Shown here: positions 33,472 to 43,889 of the stretch, one piece after another
How positions within the stretch are numbered: the stretch's first letter is position 1
Layout: the number at the start of each line of letters is the position of its first letter
The notes under the pieces: generated by a model
Databases searched by the model: none
Seen by the model: the letters and a program-made list of their open reading frames with translations, nothing else
Told to the model about the DNA's origin: nothing
Made by a program: the position numbers and the translations under genes
NCBI RefSeq assembly: GCF_900107095.1
Contig: NZ_FNOR01000004.1
Span: 62,001 to 126,000 of the forward strand
Direction: 5' to 3'
Length of the DNA: 64,000 nt
Origin: Collimonas sp. OK242
Lineage (GTDB): Bacteria; Pseudomonadota; Gammaproteobacteria; Burkholderiales; Burkholderiaceae_D

Positions 33472-34215
33472 ATGGATTTTCGCTGGAGCATCATACAAGG
33501 CTACGCGCCGCTATTCGTCAAAGGCTTCTTCATGACGCTGCAGGTCGCCGTGATCAGTATCATCGTCGGCACCATCCTGGGCTTATTGCTGGGCATGCTG
33601 CGTCTGGCGGATGTCAAGCACGGGCCATGGAAATGGCCGCTCCGCGGCTTGAAAGGGCTGGCCAGCTTCTATGTCGCCTTCTTTCGCGGCACCCCGCTGT
33701 TCGTGCAGATCCTGCTGATCCACTTTGCAGTGATGCCGGTGCTGATCCATCAAGACAACGGCCTGCTGATCTCCGGCGAGCTGGCGCGCACCATCAAACA
33801 GGATTACGGCGCCTTCATCTCCGGCGTCGTGGCCTTGTCATTGAATGCGGGTGCGTACATTTCCGAGATTTTCCGCGCCGGCATCCAGTCGATTGACCGC
33901 GGCCAGACCTATGCCGCATCCAGCCTTGGCATGGGTTACAAACTGACCATGCGTTATGTGGTGCTGCCGCAAGCGTTTCGCCGCATGCTGCCGCCGCTCG
34001 GCAATGAAGCGATCACCCTGCTCAAGGATTCATCGCTGGTGTCGGCCATCGGCCTGGCAGAGCTGGCTTACGCAGCAAGGACCGTAGCGGGCGCCTATTC
34101 GCGTTATTGGGAGCCGTACATCACGATTTCCGTAGTCTATTTCGCCATGACCATGTGCCTGGCGATGCTGGTTGGCCGGCTGGAAAAGAAATACGCGGCG
34201 CCGCATCACCGTTGA
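33472..34215 (+). CDS. Amino acid ABC transporter permease (HisM/GlnP type)
   Basis: A 247-residue inner-membrane permease with about five membrane segments. The N-terminal GFFMTLQVAVISIIVG, the FFRGTPLFVQILLIHF region and the EAA loop AASSLGMGYKLTMRYVVLPQ are typical of polar amino acid importers. It carries an unusual internal stretch, VMPVLIHQDNGLLISGELA, in the periplasmic loop. The ATPase partner (GlnQ type) is absent from this cluster and must be encoded elsewhere. A strong terminator follows. Confidence 0.93.
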   Translation: MDFRWSIIQGYAPLFVKGFFMTLQVAVISIIVGTILGLLLGMLRLADVKHGPWKWPLRGLKGLASFYVAFFRGTPLFVQILLIHFAVMPVLIHQDNGLLISGELARTIKQDYGAFISGVVALSLNAGAYISEIFRAGIQSIDRGQTYAASSLGMGYKLTMRYVVLPQAFRRMLPPLGNEAITLLKDSSLVSAIGLAELAYAARTVAGAYSRYWEPYITISVVYFAMTMCLAMLVGRLEKKYAAPHHR

Positions 34216-34241
34216 TTCCAGGCCAGCTGTAGCCATGCTCG

Positions 34242-34280
34242 AAAAGCCCTTATTTTCATTCAGGAAATAAGGGCTTTTTA
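34242..34280 (+). terminator. Terminator after the permease, possibly bidirectional
   Basis: AAAAGCCCTTATTT / AAATAAGGGCTTTTT forms a 14-bp stem with T-runs on both strands. It lies between the permease and the convergent addA gene. Confidence 0.9.
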
Positions 34281-34302
34281 ACGCATAGCCGGTTACCAGT
34301 TG

Positions 34303-37300
34303 CTAGTCGATTTCCGACAAGCGCCCGTCTACTGTCAGCAACGCCGTGCGCAAGCGCTTGTCCGTAAACACTGCCTGCGCCGCTTGCCGATAAGTGCGCA
34401 ACTGAGTCGTATACGCCGCAAGTTCGCTGTCGAGCAGATTGCGTTTGTAGTCCAGGATCCACACCTCCTCGTCAAAGATCACCACCCGGTCGAAACGCAG
34501 CACGACGTCATCGGCGATGATTTCCATTTCATTGCGCGCATGCAGGTGCAAGGCCGGATTAAAGAAATGCGCCAGATCGACCTGCTCCAGAATGGTCTGG
34601 GCCTGGCGCCTGACCAGCTTGGCCAACAGCAGCGGGCACGGTAGCCAGCGCGCAATCGTCTCGGCATCCGGCAGCACCACCGGCCATTGGCCGTGCTGGG
34701 TGACTCTTTCCAGCAAGCCGTGCAAGGCGATGCCTTCAGCGATCGCCTGGTTATCGAAAGCGGCGGCAGCCGCTACCAGCGGCGGCGGCATTTGCGGAGG
34801 ATCGAATATTTCCTGCTCAAATCTTTGTGCGCCGTCGACCACGGCGGCAAGCTCTGCGACTGCATCGAAACTGGCTTCAGGTACCTGTTCGAGCCGTGCA
34901 TACCAGCTGTCGTCCGTCACACCGCCGCTTCTGCCGGCGACACCGCTAATGATCAGCAACTGCTTGGCGCGGGTGGTAGCGACGTACAACAGGTTCCAGT
35001 CTTCCTGCGTCTTGAAACCTTCTTCTGCCGCAAACAAAGGATCGCGCGCAGCGCCACGCTCGGCGCTGCTGCCGAACGCGGAAAAGTGCTGCGGCGCTTC
35101 CGCGTCTTGCGGCCAGTCGCATAGGATGCCGTAGTCGTCGCGCGCAGGCTTGCTGTGGTTGGCGTCCAACAGCACCACGACCGGCGCTTCCAGGCCCTTG
35201 GCGCTGTGTACCGTCAGGATCCGCACTGCGTCGGTGGCGGCGTCGATACTGGCTTCGTCGGGAGCATCGCCGCCGGCGGCGTTCTGCAGGCTGCGCAGGG
35301 CGTCGATAAATTTCGGCAAGCTGGGATAGCGGCCCGCGTCCATGTTCAAGGCAAGTTCGACGAAAGTTTCGATGTTGCCGATGGCCTGGCTGCGCGACAG
35401 AGGCGTCGCGGCTTGCGCATAGCGGGCCAGCAATTGGCCCTGATGCAGGATCACATCGAGCAGATCGTGCACCGGCAAACGCGGTGCTGCTTGCAACCAC
35501 TCTTCCAGCAAAGCGCTGGCGCGTCGCAGCGCCGGTGCGGCGTCATGCTCCAGCGCGGCAGCCCGCAGCCGCGCCCACCAGCCGCGTTCGGCGCGTTGCG
35601 CCAGGCCGATCAGATCATCGTCGCTGGCGCCGAAGATGGGCGATTTCAATACATGCCCCAACGCCCGCGCATCGTCGGGCGTGATCAGGAAAGTCAGCAA
35701 GGCAATCAGATCGGAAATTTCCAGCGACTCCAGCAGGCCGCCGCGCTTGTCGGACATGAACGGTATGCCGGCTTCGCGCAGCGCGCTCTCGTAGGCGCCG
35801 AGATGACTGCGTTTTTTAACCAGCAACATCACATCCGACCACTGAATTGTGCGGCTGCCCTGTTCTTGACGCACTACCAGTTCTTGCCTGGCGCGCCATA
35901 AAGCCTGCGCCAGCTGCCGGCCCTCGTCGCGGCGGCGCGCATCTTCCGATTCTTCGCGTGCGGTCGTCAGCGGATTACGCAGGCCCTGCGGCGCTTCCTC
36001 CACCTCATCGCCGGCTTGCCGGATCAAGGGCAAACGCCACACCTCGCCGCCGACTTCGCCCAGCGTGGTTTGCGCAGAAAACAGGGGATTGGCGTAGAAG
36101 CTGGCGTTCAACACATCCACAATCGCGCTGGCGTTGCGCCTGGTCTGATTGGCCTGCAACACCGTGGCGCCTTGTTCTTGCAATAATGTGCGCGCGGCTT
36201 CGAACACGCGCGGCTCGGCGCGGCGAAAACGATAGATCGATTGTTTGGGATCGCCGACCACAAACACGCTCGGCTGGCCGGCATCTTCACCATAGGCGCT
36301 CAGCCAGGCGCGCACAATGCTCCATTGAAGCGGATTGGTGTCTTGAAACTCGTCCAGCAGAATATGCTTGTAACGGCTGTCGAGCCGGCTTTGCAGATAG
36401 GCCGCGCTGTCCGGATTGGTCAGCAAGCGATAGGCCTGCCACTCCAGATCGGCGAAATCGAACACACGCTGCTCTGCCTTGAGCGCCTGATAGCATTCCA
36501 GATAGGCATTGCCGACGCTGAACAGATGCTGGTTCAAACTGAGTACTGTGCGTTCGTAACTGCGCTTGCGCAGCGCTTTGAGCGCTTCCCCGGTCGTAAT
36601 AAATTGCGCGTCGAAGGCATCGAGGGCATTGCCGCCCAGGCTGTTTTCCAATGCTTTCAGCAAATCCTTGGTTTTGCCGTTACTACGCGGCTTGCCTGCG
36701 TCGTCAAAAAACTGATGGCAGAGGGCGTCGAAATTGACGACTGCCGCACCCGCCGTCAGCGCCATCTCGATCGCGGTCGCGCGTTTCTGGTTGGTCGCCG
36801 ACCCCTGTCCCAGCAGCCAGGCAATCTGCTTCACTTGTGTTAATAATTTCTCGTCGTCCCACAAGGACAGGCGGGCGTCGGCTTCCGCATCTTCGCCGCA
36901 CATTTCGCGCAGCCATTCCAGCGGCGCATCCACGCCCTGCTGTATCACCGCCCACCACTCGGCGCGCTTATCGATGAAAGCGTTCAATAATTTTCTTGTG
37001 CTGAAATCACCGGCCAGCTGATACAGCATCAGCAAATCCTGCTTGACCTGGCTATTCTCTTCGTCGTTCAGCGATTGCATGAAACGCAGATAGGCGTCGG
37101 CCTGCAATTCGCCGGTTTTCTCTATCAAGGCGTAGCCATGCGGCACACCCGAAGCCAGCGGCGCAATTTTCAACAGGCGCGCGAACCAGCTATGGAAAGT
37201 ATCGATAGATAAACTTTGCGGACTGGCCAGCACGCGCTCATACAGATTGCGCGCAGCAGGCAATACTTGGGCCATGGCTTGTGGCGCGATGCCGCGTTCC

Positions 37301-37611
37301 AACAGCAAGTTGCGCACTTTGGCATCCGGCTGCAGGGCCAGATCGTGCAGCAGCTCCAGTAAACGTTCGCGCATTTCCTGCGCGGCCTTGCGGGTAAAGG
37401 TGATCGCCAGCAGTTCGGACGGTGCGGCGCCGGCCAGCAACAGACGCAACATGCGCGCCACCAGCAACCAGGTTTTACCGCTGCCGGCACACGCTTCCAC
37501 CACCACCGAGTGCTGAGGATCGCAAGCGGCATTGGTAAAACTCTGGGCGTCGACCACTTCGCCATTCATCCGATAGGCGCTCGGCAGCGCGCTGTGCGCA
37601 GCTTCGTTCAT
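34303..37611 (-). CDS. addA: AddA-like UvrD/Rep superfamily helicase-nuclease
   Basis: A 1102-residue DNA repair helicase-nuclease. Walker A ACAGSGKT is at about residue 44, Walker B / motif II LLDEFQDTNPLQW at about 420, and motif VI LLYVATTRAKQLL near the C-terminal third. A PD-(D/E)XK nuclease motif, VWILDYKRNLL, is at about 1054. This is the AddA architecture: it pairs with AddB to process double-strand breaks for RecA loading, replacing RecBCD. The start MNEAAHS is chosen because its ATG overlaps the addB stop (ATGA), indicating coupling; a longer form begins 21 nt upstream. Confidence 0.9.
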   Translation of the reverse strand: MNEAAHSALPSAYRMNGEVVDAQSFTNAACDPQHSVVVEACAGSGKTWLLVARMLRLLLAGAAPSELLAITFTRKAAQEMRERLLELLHDLALQPDAKVRNLLLERGIAPQAMAQVLPAARNLYERVLASPQSLSIDTFHSWFARLLKIAPLASGVPHGYALIEKTGELQADAYLRFMQSLNDEENSQVKQDLLMLYQLAGDFSTRKLLNAFIDKRAEWWAVIQQGVDAPLEWLREMCGEDAEADARLSLWDDEKLLTQVKQIAWLLGQGSATNQKRATAIEMALTAGAAVVNFDALCHQFFDDAGKPRSNGKTKDLLKALENSLGGNALDAFDAQFITTGEALKALRKRSYERTVLSLNQHLFSVGNAYLECYQALKAEQRVFDFADLEWQAYRLLTNPDSAAYLQSRLDSRYKHILLDEFQDTNPLQWSIVRAWLSAYGEDAGQPSVFVVGDPKQSIYRFRRAEPRVFEAARTLLQEQGATVLQANQTRRNASAIVDVLNASFYANPLFSAQTTLGEVGGEVWRLPLIRQAGDEVEEAPQGLRNPLTTAREESEDARRRDEGRQLAQALWRARQELVVRQEQGSRTIQWSDVMLLVKKRSHLGAYESALREAGIPFMSDKRGGLLESLEISDLIALLTFLITPDDARALGHVLKSPIFGASDDDLIGLAQRAERGWWARLRAAALEHDAAPALRRASALLEEWLQAAPRLPVHDLLDVILHQGQLLARYAQAATPLSRSQAIGNIETFVELALNMDAGRYPSLPKFIDALRSLQNAAGGDAPDEASIDAATDAVRILTVHSAKGLEAPVVVLLDANHSKPARDDYGILCDWPQDAEAPQHFSAFGSSAERGAARDPLFAAEEGFKTQEDWNLLYVATTRAKQLLIISGVAGRSGGVTDDSWYARLEQVPEASFDAVAELAAVVDGAQRFEQEIFDPPQMPPPLVAAAAAFDNQAIAEGIALHGLLERVTQHGQWPVVLPDAETIARWLPCPLLLAKLVRRQAQTILEQVDLAHFFNPALHLHARNEMEIIADDVVLRFDRVVIFDEEVWILDYKRNLLDSELAAYTTQLRTYRQAAQAVFTDKRLRTALLTVDGRLSEID

Positions 37612-40352
37612 TCCCACGCTCCCTTGCGGCACAGGCCGCGTACATCACAATACTGGCAAACCGAGGCGACACCGTTGGCAGGCAGACCGACGCCGTGTGC
37701 AATCGCCTGTACGTTGACCGAAATCTGCGCAGCCAAGGCGCGTTGCGCTTCGTCGTAATCGGGTGCGCTCACATCGCCGACCTTGTCTTTGGTAGTTTCC
37801 AGCGCGACGTAGTGCGCCGCCGCAACCGGTCGGTCCGAGAGCAAACCGTAGAACGCCAGTTGATGATCTTCATGGTCTTTCAGTTTCTTATTCAGCACGA
37901 GCAGGTTGTTGGTCTTGTAATCAAGCACCGCGCGTTCACCGGCATCGTTCTCGTCGATCCGGTCAATCCGGCCATGCAGAGTCAGATCGCGATCCGCCAG
38001 CTGCATCGGCTTTTCATACGCCTGCTCGCCGAATACGAAACGCCAACCCTTCGCTTCTTGCTCATTGGCCCAGACGACATAAGCCGAAATCACCTTTTGC
38101 CAGCGTGAGTAGTAACCAAGGGCTGCGGCATTTTTGGCGATGACGTTGTCGAATAATTTTTTTGAAATATCCGCCAGCAACGCTTCGCGCTGCTCTGCAG
38201 GACATGGCTGATCGCGCAGGCTTTCGTGGTAAGTCTCCAGGATTTCATGCAGCCAGCCGCCGTAGTCGCGCTTTTCCGGCAGATCGGACAGCTCATCCAG
38301 CGATGCCAGGCCCAACATGCGGCGCGCAAAAAATTGATATGGGCACTGGATAAAGCTGTTGTAGGCACTGGCTGACAGGCGGCTTGGCGTCAGCTGCGGC
38401 GCCGCCGGCGCCGGCATGACTGGCGGCGTAGCCTGCAAGCTCTGCGCCGCAATCTTCGCCCGTCTTGCAGCCAGCGCAGGCGCGCCATGGCGCGCCAAGG
38501 TGAGTTGCAGGCGCTCGATCCAGGGGCTGACCGGATTCGGTTCGCCATCCTTATGCGCCTGCCAGGAAAGCACTACCTGCGGATTCATCGCCAGCAATTC
38601 GACCACGTCGCGCAGTTGCTGGCGCTGCCGGCTCTCGCGTGTCGCCAGACCCAGTTCACGCCTGACGGTATTGGCGAAGAACAACGTCTCTTGCGGTTGC
38701 GATGGCAGGTGGTCGGCATCTGCTCCCACCATCAGCACCGCATCGAAGGTGCGCAAGCGGGCGCCGTTCAACGGCAGCATCACTACCCGGCGGTCATTGA
38801 TGGCGCTGATGAAACTGGTATCGTCGAGCTGCAGATTGACCAGTGCGCGCCATTCCGGAAAGGAGAATAGCGCAGCAAAATCATTGGCCGGCGGCGCAAT
38901 ATTCTGCAACAACTGCAAGATCTGCTGGCCGGCCGCATCCGCACTGAGCGCCGATGCGATGCCTAAACACTCCAGTGCCGAAGCGGTGGCGGCAATCCAG
39001 TCGCGCAAATTCTTGCGGCCGCTGAACAACGCCGCCTGCTGCGCCAGCAAGGCTACCGCCTTTTGCTCGGCCGGCGCCGCATTCAGCGCACTGATCACCG
39101 TGCGCCACTCGCCGAGCACGTTGGCGCGCCGCAGCAGCAATTCTATTTTCATCACCAGCGCCGACTTGTTGGCGATGCTGTCCTGCGCCTCATGCAGTAA
39201 ATCCCTGGGCGCTTCGTTCAATACAAACGGCGACTTCAGCAAATCCAGCAAGGCGGTGGTTTCGCCGCGTGCAGCGACGACATCGAACCAGGCGGCAATG
39301 GCGGAGGCTGCGCGCGTGGTCGACAACTTCCAGCCGGTTTCATCGGCCACATGAATCTGCGCACGTTCCAGCAAGGCGCGAATCCGCCTTGCCACTACCC
39401 GGTCCTGCGCCACAATCGCCAGATTGGTTTTGCCCGACTGCAGCCAGTCGATCACCATTTGCGCGCCCTGCACCGCTTCGTCTTCGACACTTCCGGCCGC
39501 GCACAACAGCAGCTCGGCCGGCTGCGCATGATCGCTGACAGCGATATCGGCCCGCTCTTCGCCGGTTACGGCTGCCACCGCCTCCACCAGCTCCGGCCAG
39601 GCCGCTGCATAAGTCGGCAGTATCGCCGGCGCACGCCAGTCGAGCGTCATCGTCACCACCCGCTGACGCCTGGCATAGGCGTCGAGAAAAGCTTGTTCCA
39701 AAGGTTCCGGCGCTACCGAACTGATCCAGATCAGCGGCTGGCTTGCGCTTTCTGCTATTTGCAGCATTTGCGCGAAACGTGCCGCTATCGCATCGTCGGC
39801 ATCCAGCTGGCTTTTCCAGATCGACCACACCAGCTGCGTTTCATCCGACAATAATTTGCGCGCATCCGGCGACAATTGTTCCAGCGCGCTCTGCCAGCGC
39901 TGTTCCGGATCGCTGGCAGCATCGGCGTGCAGCCCGGGCAGTAAAGCCTGGGTCAATTCGTCTGATAGCGCTAACAGCGTTTGTGCCAGCGGCAGCAAAT
40001 CGGTATTGCGACGCGCTGTAAATAATTTCTTCAGCCAGCCGTGCTGGCGCAATTCAGCATACAAGCGCATCAGCCGTTCGCTGGCGGGCAGCACGTTCGG
40101 CAACGGCGCTAACGTCATCAGCCAGCCGGACAGGGTAAAGAATTGCGGCGGCACGAAAGTCCCGCCTAATTCTGCAGCGATTGCCGCTTTCAACGGCTGC
40201 GCATGAGCGAAAGTCGGCAGCACCACGCGCCAGCGGGCGAAATCGCGCTGGCCGCCTGCGCCGCTGTCCTGGTGGCAGGCGGCCAGCAATGCACGTGCCG
40301 CAGCCGGCCAGAAATTGGCAGAAGGCACAAGTTTTATGGATTCTGGAGGCAT
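37608..40352 (-). CDS. addB: AddB-like PD-(D/E)XK nuclease with Fe-S cysteines
   Basis: A 914-residue partner of AddA. The C-terminal nuclease motif is RAVLDYKTNN at about residue 811. Four cysteines that can hold a [4Fe-4S] cluster are present: one in SFIQCPYQFFARR at about residue 671 and three in CQYCDVRGLC near the end, giving the C-(n)-C-x2-C-x5-C pattern known from AddB and related nucleases. The N-terminal part is a degenerate helicase fold, with no clear Walker A. The start MPPESIK is preferred to the longest frame. It is transcribed first and addA follows with a 4-nt overlap. Confidence 0.88.
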   Translation of the reverse strand: MPPESIKLVPSANFWPAAARALLAACHQDSGAGGQRDFARWRVVLPTFAHAQPLKAAIAAELGGTFVPPQFFTLSGWLMTLAPLPNVLPASERLMRLYAELRQHGWLKKLFTARRNTDLLPLAQTLLALSDELTQALLPGLHADAASDPEQRWQSALEQLSPDARKLLSDETQLVWSIWKSQLDADDAIAARFAQMLQIAESASQPLIWISSVAPEPLEQAFLDAYARRQRVVTMTLDWRAPAILPTYAAAWPELVEAVAAVTGEERADIAVSDHAQPAELLLCAAGSVEDEAVQGAQMVIDWLQSGKTNLAIVAQDRVVARRIRALLERAQIHVADETGWKLSTTRAASAIAAWFDVVAARGETTALLDLLKSPFVLNEAPRDLLHEAQDSIANKSALVMKIELLLRRANVLGEWRTVISALNAAPAEQKAVALLAQQAALFSGRKNLRDWIAATASALECLGIASALSADAAGQQILQLLQNIAPPANDFAALFSFPEWRALVNLQLDDTSFISAINDRRVVMLPLNGARLRTFDAVLMVGADADHLPSQPQETLFFANTVRRELGLATRESRQRQQLRDVVELLAMNPQVVLSWQAHKDGEPNPVSPWIERLQLTLARHGAPALAARRAKIAAQSLQATPPVMPAPAAPQLTPSRLSASAYNSFIQCPYQFFARRMLGLASLDELSDLPEKRDYGGWLHEILETYHESLRDQPCPAEQREALLADISKKLFDNVIAKNAAALGYYSRWQKVISAYVVWANEQEAKGWRFVFGEQAYEKPMQLADRDLTLHGRIDRIDENDAGERAVLDYKTNNLLVLNKKLKDHEDHQLAFYGLLSDRPVAAAHYVALETTKDKVGDVSAPDYDEAQRALAAQISVNVQAIAHGVGLPANGVASVCQYCDVRGLCRKGAWE

Positions 40353-40675
40353 GTGGCTCACTGGAAGGACGGGACCGGCCGCTCTGCTACGGGAACTTAC
40401 GCCCTCGCATTTTTGCAACAATTAGCTTCATTTTATGCGAGGCCCTGAAAAAATAAGCTCAAAATAAATACATCACCCACACTTTTTATTAAAATCGGTT
40501 ATGATTTAGTGAATATCCCGCCGCAACACCTCTTACCACACCCACAAAAACTTGAATTCGCGCACGGCATCCCCACTTATTCAATAGAATAGGGAACGCC
40601 GATGGCAACCACCAAGCTGGAATGGTAAGTAGTCTTGGCACACATTGATTCTTTTTCCCTCACATTGAGGAAACC
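40353..40675. other. Intergenic region between addB and trxA
   Basis: About 323 nt between divergent genes. It holds a perfect 8-bp inverted repeat, CCTCGCAT (40403-40410) and ATGCGAGG (40435-40442), close to the addB side. A TATGAT box at 40500-40505 may be a -10 for trxA. A 9-codon frame starting at 40602 (MATTKLEW then stop) precedes trxA. No other gene is evident. Confidence 0.45.
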
Positions 40676-41002
40676 ATGAGCGAACACATTAAACATACTT
40701 CCGACGCATCCTTTGACGCAGATGTACTTAAATCAGACAAACCGGTCCTGGTCGATTTCTGGGCTGAGTGGTGCGGTCCTTGCAAGATGATTGCCCCCAT
40801 CCTGGAAGAAGTTGCCAAGGAATACGGCGACAAGCTGCAGATCGTCAAGCTGGACGTTGATGCCAACCAGGCAGTGCCTGCCAAGCATGGCATTCGCGGC
40901 ATTCCGACCTTGATCCTGTTCAAGAACGGCGTACCTGCGGCACAAAAAGTCGGCGCGCTGGCCAAAGGCCAGCTGACCGCATTCATTGATTCGAACCTAT
41001 AA
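40676..41002 (+). CDS. trxA: Thioredoxin 1
   Basis: A 108-residue thioredoxin with the active site [10 protein letters not shown] at about residues 30-39 and the cis-Pro motif [13 protein letters not shown]. It reduces cytoplasmic protein disulfides and serves ribonucleotide reductase and peroxide defence. The TGAGGAAACC ribosome site is strong. The trxA-rho order is the classical betaproteobacterial and gammaproteobacterial arrangement. Confidence 0.97.
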   Translation: MSEHIKHTSDASFDADVLKSDKPVLVDFWAEWCGPCKMIAPILEEVAKEYGDKLQIVKLDVDANQAVPAKHGIRGIPTLILFKNGVPAAQKVGALAKGQLTAFIDSNL

Positions 41003-41106
41003 TAGCAACCGCGGCGGTGCGCCCGCATCGCCGCTTGTGTTTTACTAACGACACCACGCAGTTCCCTCCCCCACCCAATACTTCCCATCCCGGGACACTC
41101 ATACCT

Positions 41107-42369
41107 ATGCATTTATCTGAATTAAAGGCGTTACACGTCTCCGCCCTGCTAGAAATGGCAATCGGCCTGGACATCGATAACGCAGCGCGTTTGCGCAAAC
41201 AAGAACTGATGTTCGCGATCCTGAAAAAGCGCGCGAAATCAGGAGAACAGATTTTTGGCGATGGCGCCCTGGAAGTCCTGCCTGACGGCTTTGGCTTTCT
41301 GCGCTCGCCCGACGCCAGCTACATGGCGTCCACCGACGACATTTATATTTCGCCTTCGCAAATCCGCCGCTTCAACCTGCATACCGGCGATTCGATCGAA
41401 GGCGAAGTGCGTACGCCGAAAGACGGCGAACGCTATTTCGCACTGGTCAAGGTCGACAAGGTCAACGGCGAATCGCCGGAAGCGTCGAAACACCGCATCC
41501 TGTTTGAAAACCTGACGCCTCTGCACCCGAACAAACCGCTGCCGCTGGAACGCGACATGCGCGGCGAAGAAAACATCACCGGCCGTATCATCGACATGAT
41601 CGCGCCTATCGGCAAAGGCCAGCGCGGCCTGCTGGTGGCATCGCCGAAATCGGGTAAATCGGTCATGCTGCAACACATTGCGCATGCCATCACGACCAAC
41701 CATCCCGACACCGTGATGATCGTCCTGCTGATCGACGAACGTCCGGAAGAAGTGACGGAGATGCAGCGCTCGGTGCGCGGCGAAGTGGTTGCATCCACTT
41801 TCGACGAACCGGCCACGCGTCACGTGCAAGTCGCCGAAATGGTGCTGGAAAAAGCCAAGCGCCTGGTGGAAATGAAAAAAGACGTGGTGATCCTGCTTGA
41901 TTCGATCACCCGCCTGGCACGTGCCTACAACACCGTGATCCCTGCTTCCGGCAAGGTGCTGACCGGTGGTGTCGACGCCAACGCGCTGCAACGTCCGAAA
42001 CGTTTCTTCGGCGCCGCCCGTAACATCGAAGAAGGCGGTTCGCTGACCATCATTGCTACCGCCCTGATCGAAACCGGCAGCCGCATGGATGACGTGATCT
42101 ACGAAGAATTCAAGGGTACCGGCAACATGGAAGTGCATCTGGAACGCCGCCTCGCCGAGAAGCGCGTTTATCCGGCCATCAACCTGAACAAGTCCGGCAC
42201 CCGCCGCGAAGAATTGCTGATCAAGCCTGACCAGCTGCAAAAAATCTGGGTGCTGCGCAAGCTGCTGTATAGCATGGATGAGATCGAAGCGATGGAGTTC
42301 ATCCTCGACAAGATGAAATCGACCAAGAATAACGCTGAATTCTTTGACATGATGCGGCGCGGCGGCTGA
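41107..42369 (+). CDS. rho: Transcription termination factor Rho
   Basis: A 420-residue Rho, the usual length. The N-terminal domain starts [18 protein letters not shown]. The RNA-binding OSB fold carries GFGFLRS, and the P-loop [10 protein letters not shown] lies at about residue 178. Q- and R-loop motifs ([36 protein letters not shown], given here in part) are intact. It is an RNA-dependent hexameric helicase that ends transcription at C-rich rut sites. A longer open frame upstream starts in the trxA-rho gap and is not real. A hairpin terminator follows. Confidence 0.98.
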   Translation: MHLSELKALHVSALLEMAIGLDIDNAARLRKQELMFAILKKRAKSGEQIFGDGALEVLPDGFGFLRSPDASYMASTDDIYISPSQIRRFNLHTGDSIEGEVRTPKDGERYFALVKVDKVNGESPEASKHRILFENLTPLHPNKPLPLERDMRGEENITGRIIDMIAPIGKGQRGLLVASPKSGKSVMLQHIAHAITTNHPDTVMIVLLIDERPEEVTEMQRSVRGEVVASTFDEPATRHVQVAEMVLEKAKRLVEMKKDVVILLDSITRLARAYNTVIPASGKVLTGGVDANALQRPKRFFGAARNIEEGGSLTIIATALIETGSRMDDVIYEEFKGTGNMEVHLERRLAEKRVYPAINLNKSGTRREELLIKPDQLQKIWVLRKLLYSMDEIEAMEFILDKMKSTKNNAEFFDMMRRGG

Positions 42370-42418
42370 TCGGCTTCGGCATCGCTCGTGTCGGTTGAAA
42401 TCCATCTCAACCGAAAAC

Positions 42419-42457
42419 AAAAAAAGTCTGACCTGCGCAAGCACGTCAGACTTTTTT
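42419..42457. terminator. Terminator after rho
   Basis: AAAAAGTCTGAC / GTCAGACTTTTTT with an internal loop TGCGCAAGCAC. It is preceded by a second short hairpin, TCGGTTGA / TCAACCGA. Confidence 0.9.
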
Positions 42458-42602
42458 GCAGATATCTGCAGCGGCGCAAACCCGGCTGCGGAAGATCGTG
42501 ATTTGCAGCGAGGACGGGAGGTCGAATGACAAGGTGTAGGCTGAGCAGATTCACCTGTTAAATGCTATCCTTTCGAACCTCAATTTTTCGCGACAACACG
42601 CC

Positions 42603-43889
42603 ATGGCGACGACTCAATCCAGCCCATCGAAATTCAGCACCGTGCTACGGGTTACCAGCGGTAACTTCATGGAGATGTTCGATTTCTTCCTGTTCGGCTT
42701 TTACGCGACCTACATTTCAAAAACGTTTTTCCCGGCCGGCGATGAATTTGCTTCGCTGATGCTGACTTTCATGACTTTCGGCGCGGGCTTTCTGATGCGT
42801 CCCCTGGGCGCCATCATCCTCGGCGCCTATGTCGACCGCGTCGGCCGCCGCCAGGGCCTGATCACTACCCTGGCGCTGATGGCAGTCGGCACCATGCTGA
42901 TCGCTTTCGTACCCGGTTATGCCACCATCGGCTATGCCGCGCCGCTGCTGGTATTGATCGGCCGCTTGCTGCAAGGATTTTCGGCAGGGGTTGAACTGGG
43001 CGGCGTCTCGGTCTATCTGTCGGAAATGGCCACGACCGGCAACAAGGGTTTCTATGTCAGTTGGCAGTCGGCCAGCCAGCAAGTGGCGATCATCGTCGCC
43101 GCGGCGCTCGGTTTCGGCTTGCAAGTGTGGCTGCAGCCTGCGCAAATCGCGGACTGGGGCTGGCGCGTGCCGTTCTTTATCGGCTGCATGATTGTGCCGG
43201 TGCTGTTCATGATCCGCCGCTCCCTGCAGGAAACCGAGGAGTTCATGGCGCGCAAGCACAAGCCGGCGGTGCGCGAAATCCTGCGCTCCATGGTAGCTAA
43301 CTGGGGCCTGGTGGCAGCCGGCATGATGCTGGTATCGATGACTACCGTCTCGTTCTACCTGATCACCGTCTACACGCCGACTTTCGGCAAGAGCGTATTG
43401 AAACTCAGCACCATCGACGCACTGGTGGTTACCTTCTGCGTCGGCGTATCGAACTTCATCTGGCTGCCGGTGATGGGCGCCCTGTCGGACCGCATCGGCC
43501 GCAAGCCGCTGCTGCTGACATTTACCATACTCACCATCCTGACCGCCTATCCCGCCTTGTCGTGGCTGGTGGCTGACCCGACCTTCCAAAAGATGTTGAT
43601 GGTCGAACTCTGGCTGTCATTCCTGTATGCCAGTTATAACGGCGCCATGGTGGTGGCCTTGACTGAAGTCATGCCGGTCGAAGTGCGCACTGTGGGTTTT
43701 TCCCTCGCTTACAGCCTGGCAACTGCGATTTTTGGCGGCTTTACGCCAGCCATCGCGACCGGCCTGATTGAATACACCGGCGATAAGGGCGCACCCGGCA
43801 TGTGGATGACTGCCGCGGCGGTATGTGGCTTAATTGCAACATTATATTTGTACCGCAGAAGCGGCAATCAAAGAACAGTGCCAGCATAA
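42603..43889 (+). CDS. MFS citrate/tricarballylate-type proton symporter
   Basis: A 428-residue 12-segment MFS transporter of the metabolite:H+ symporter family. The N-terminal [17 protein letters not shown] and loop motif [11 protein letters not shown], with [22 protein letters not shown] between segments, are typical of citrate carriers (CitA/TcuC type). The second conserved loop reads [11 protein letters not shown]. It probably imports citrate or a related tricarboxylate with protons. No regulatory or catabolic partner gene (tcuAB) is adjacent. Confidence 0.85.
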   Translation: MATTQSSPSKFSTVLRVTSGNFMEMFDFFLFGFYATYISKTFFPAGDEFASLMLTFMTFGAGFLMRPLGAIILGAYVDRVGRRQGLITTLALMAVGTMLIAFVPGYATIGYAAPLLVLIGRLLQGFSAGVELGGVSVYLSEMATTGNKGFYVSWQSASQQVAIIVAAALGFGLQVWLQPAQIADWGWRVPFFIGCMIVPVLFMIRRSLQETEEFMARKHKPAVREILRSMVANWGLVAAGMMLVSMTTVSFYLITVYTPTFGKSVLKLSTIDALVVTFCVGVSNFIWLPVMGALSDRIGRKPLLLTFTILTILTAYPALSWLVADPTFQKMLMVELWLSFLYASYNGAMVVALTEVMPVEVRTVGFSLAYSLATAIFGGFTPAIATGLIEYTGDKGAPGMWMTAAAVCGLIATLYLYRRSGNQRTVPA

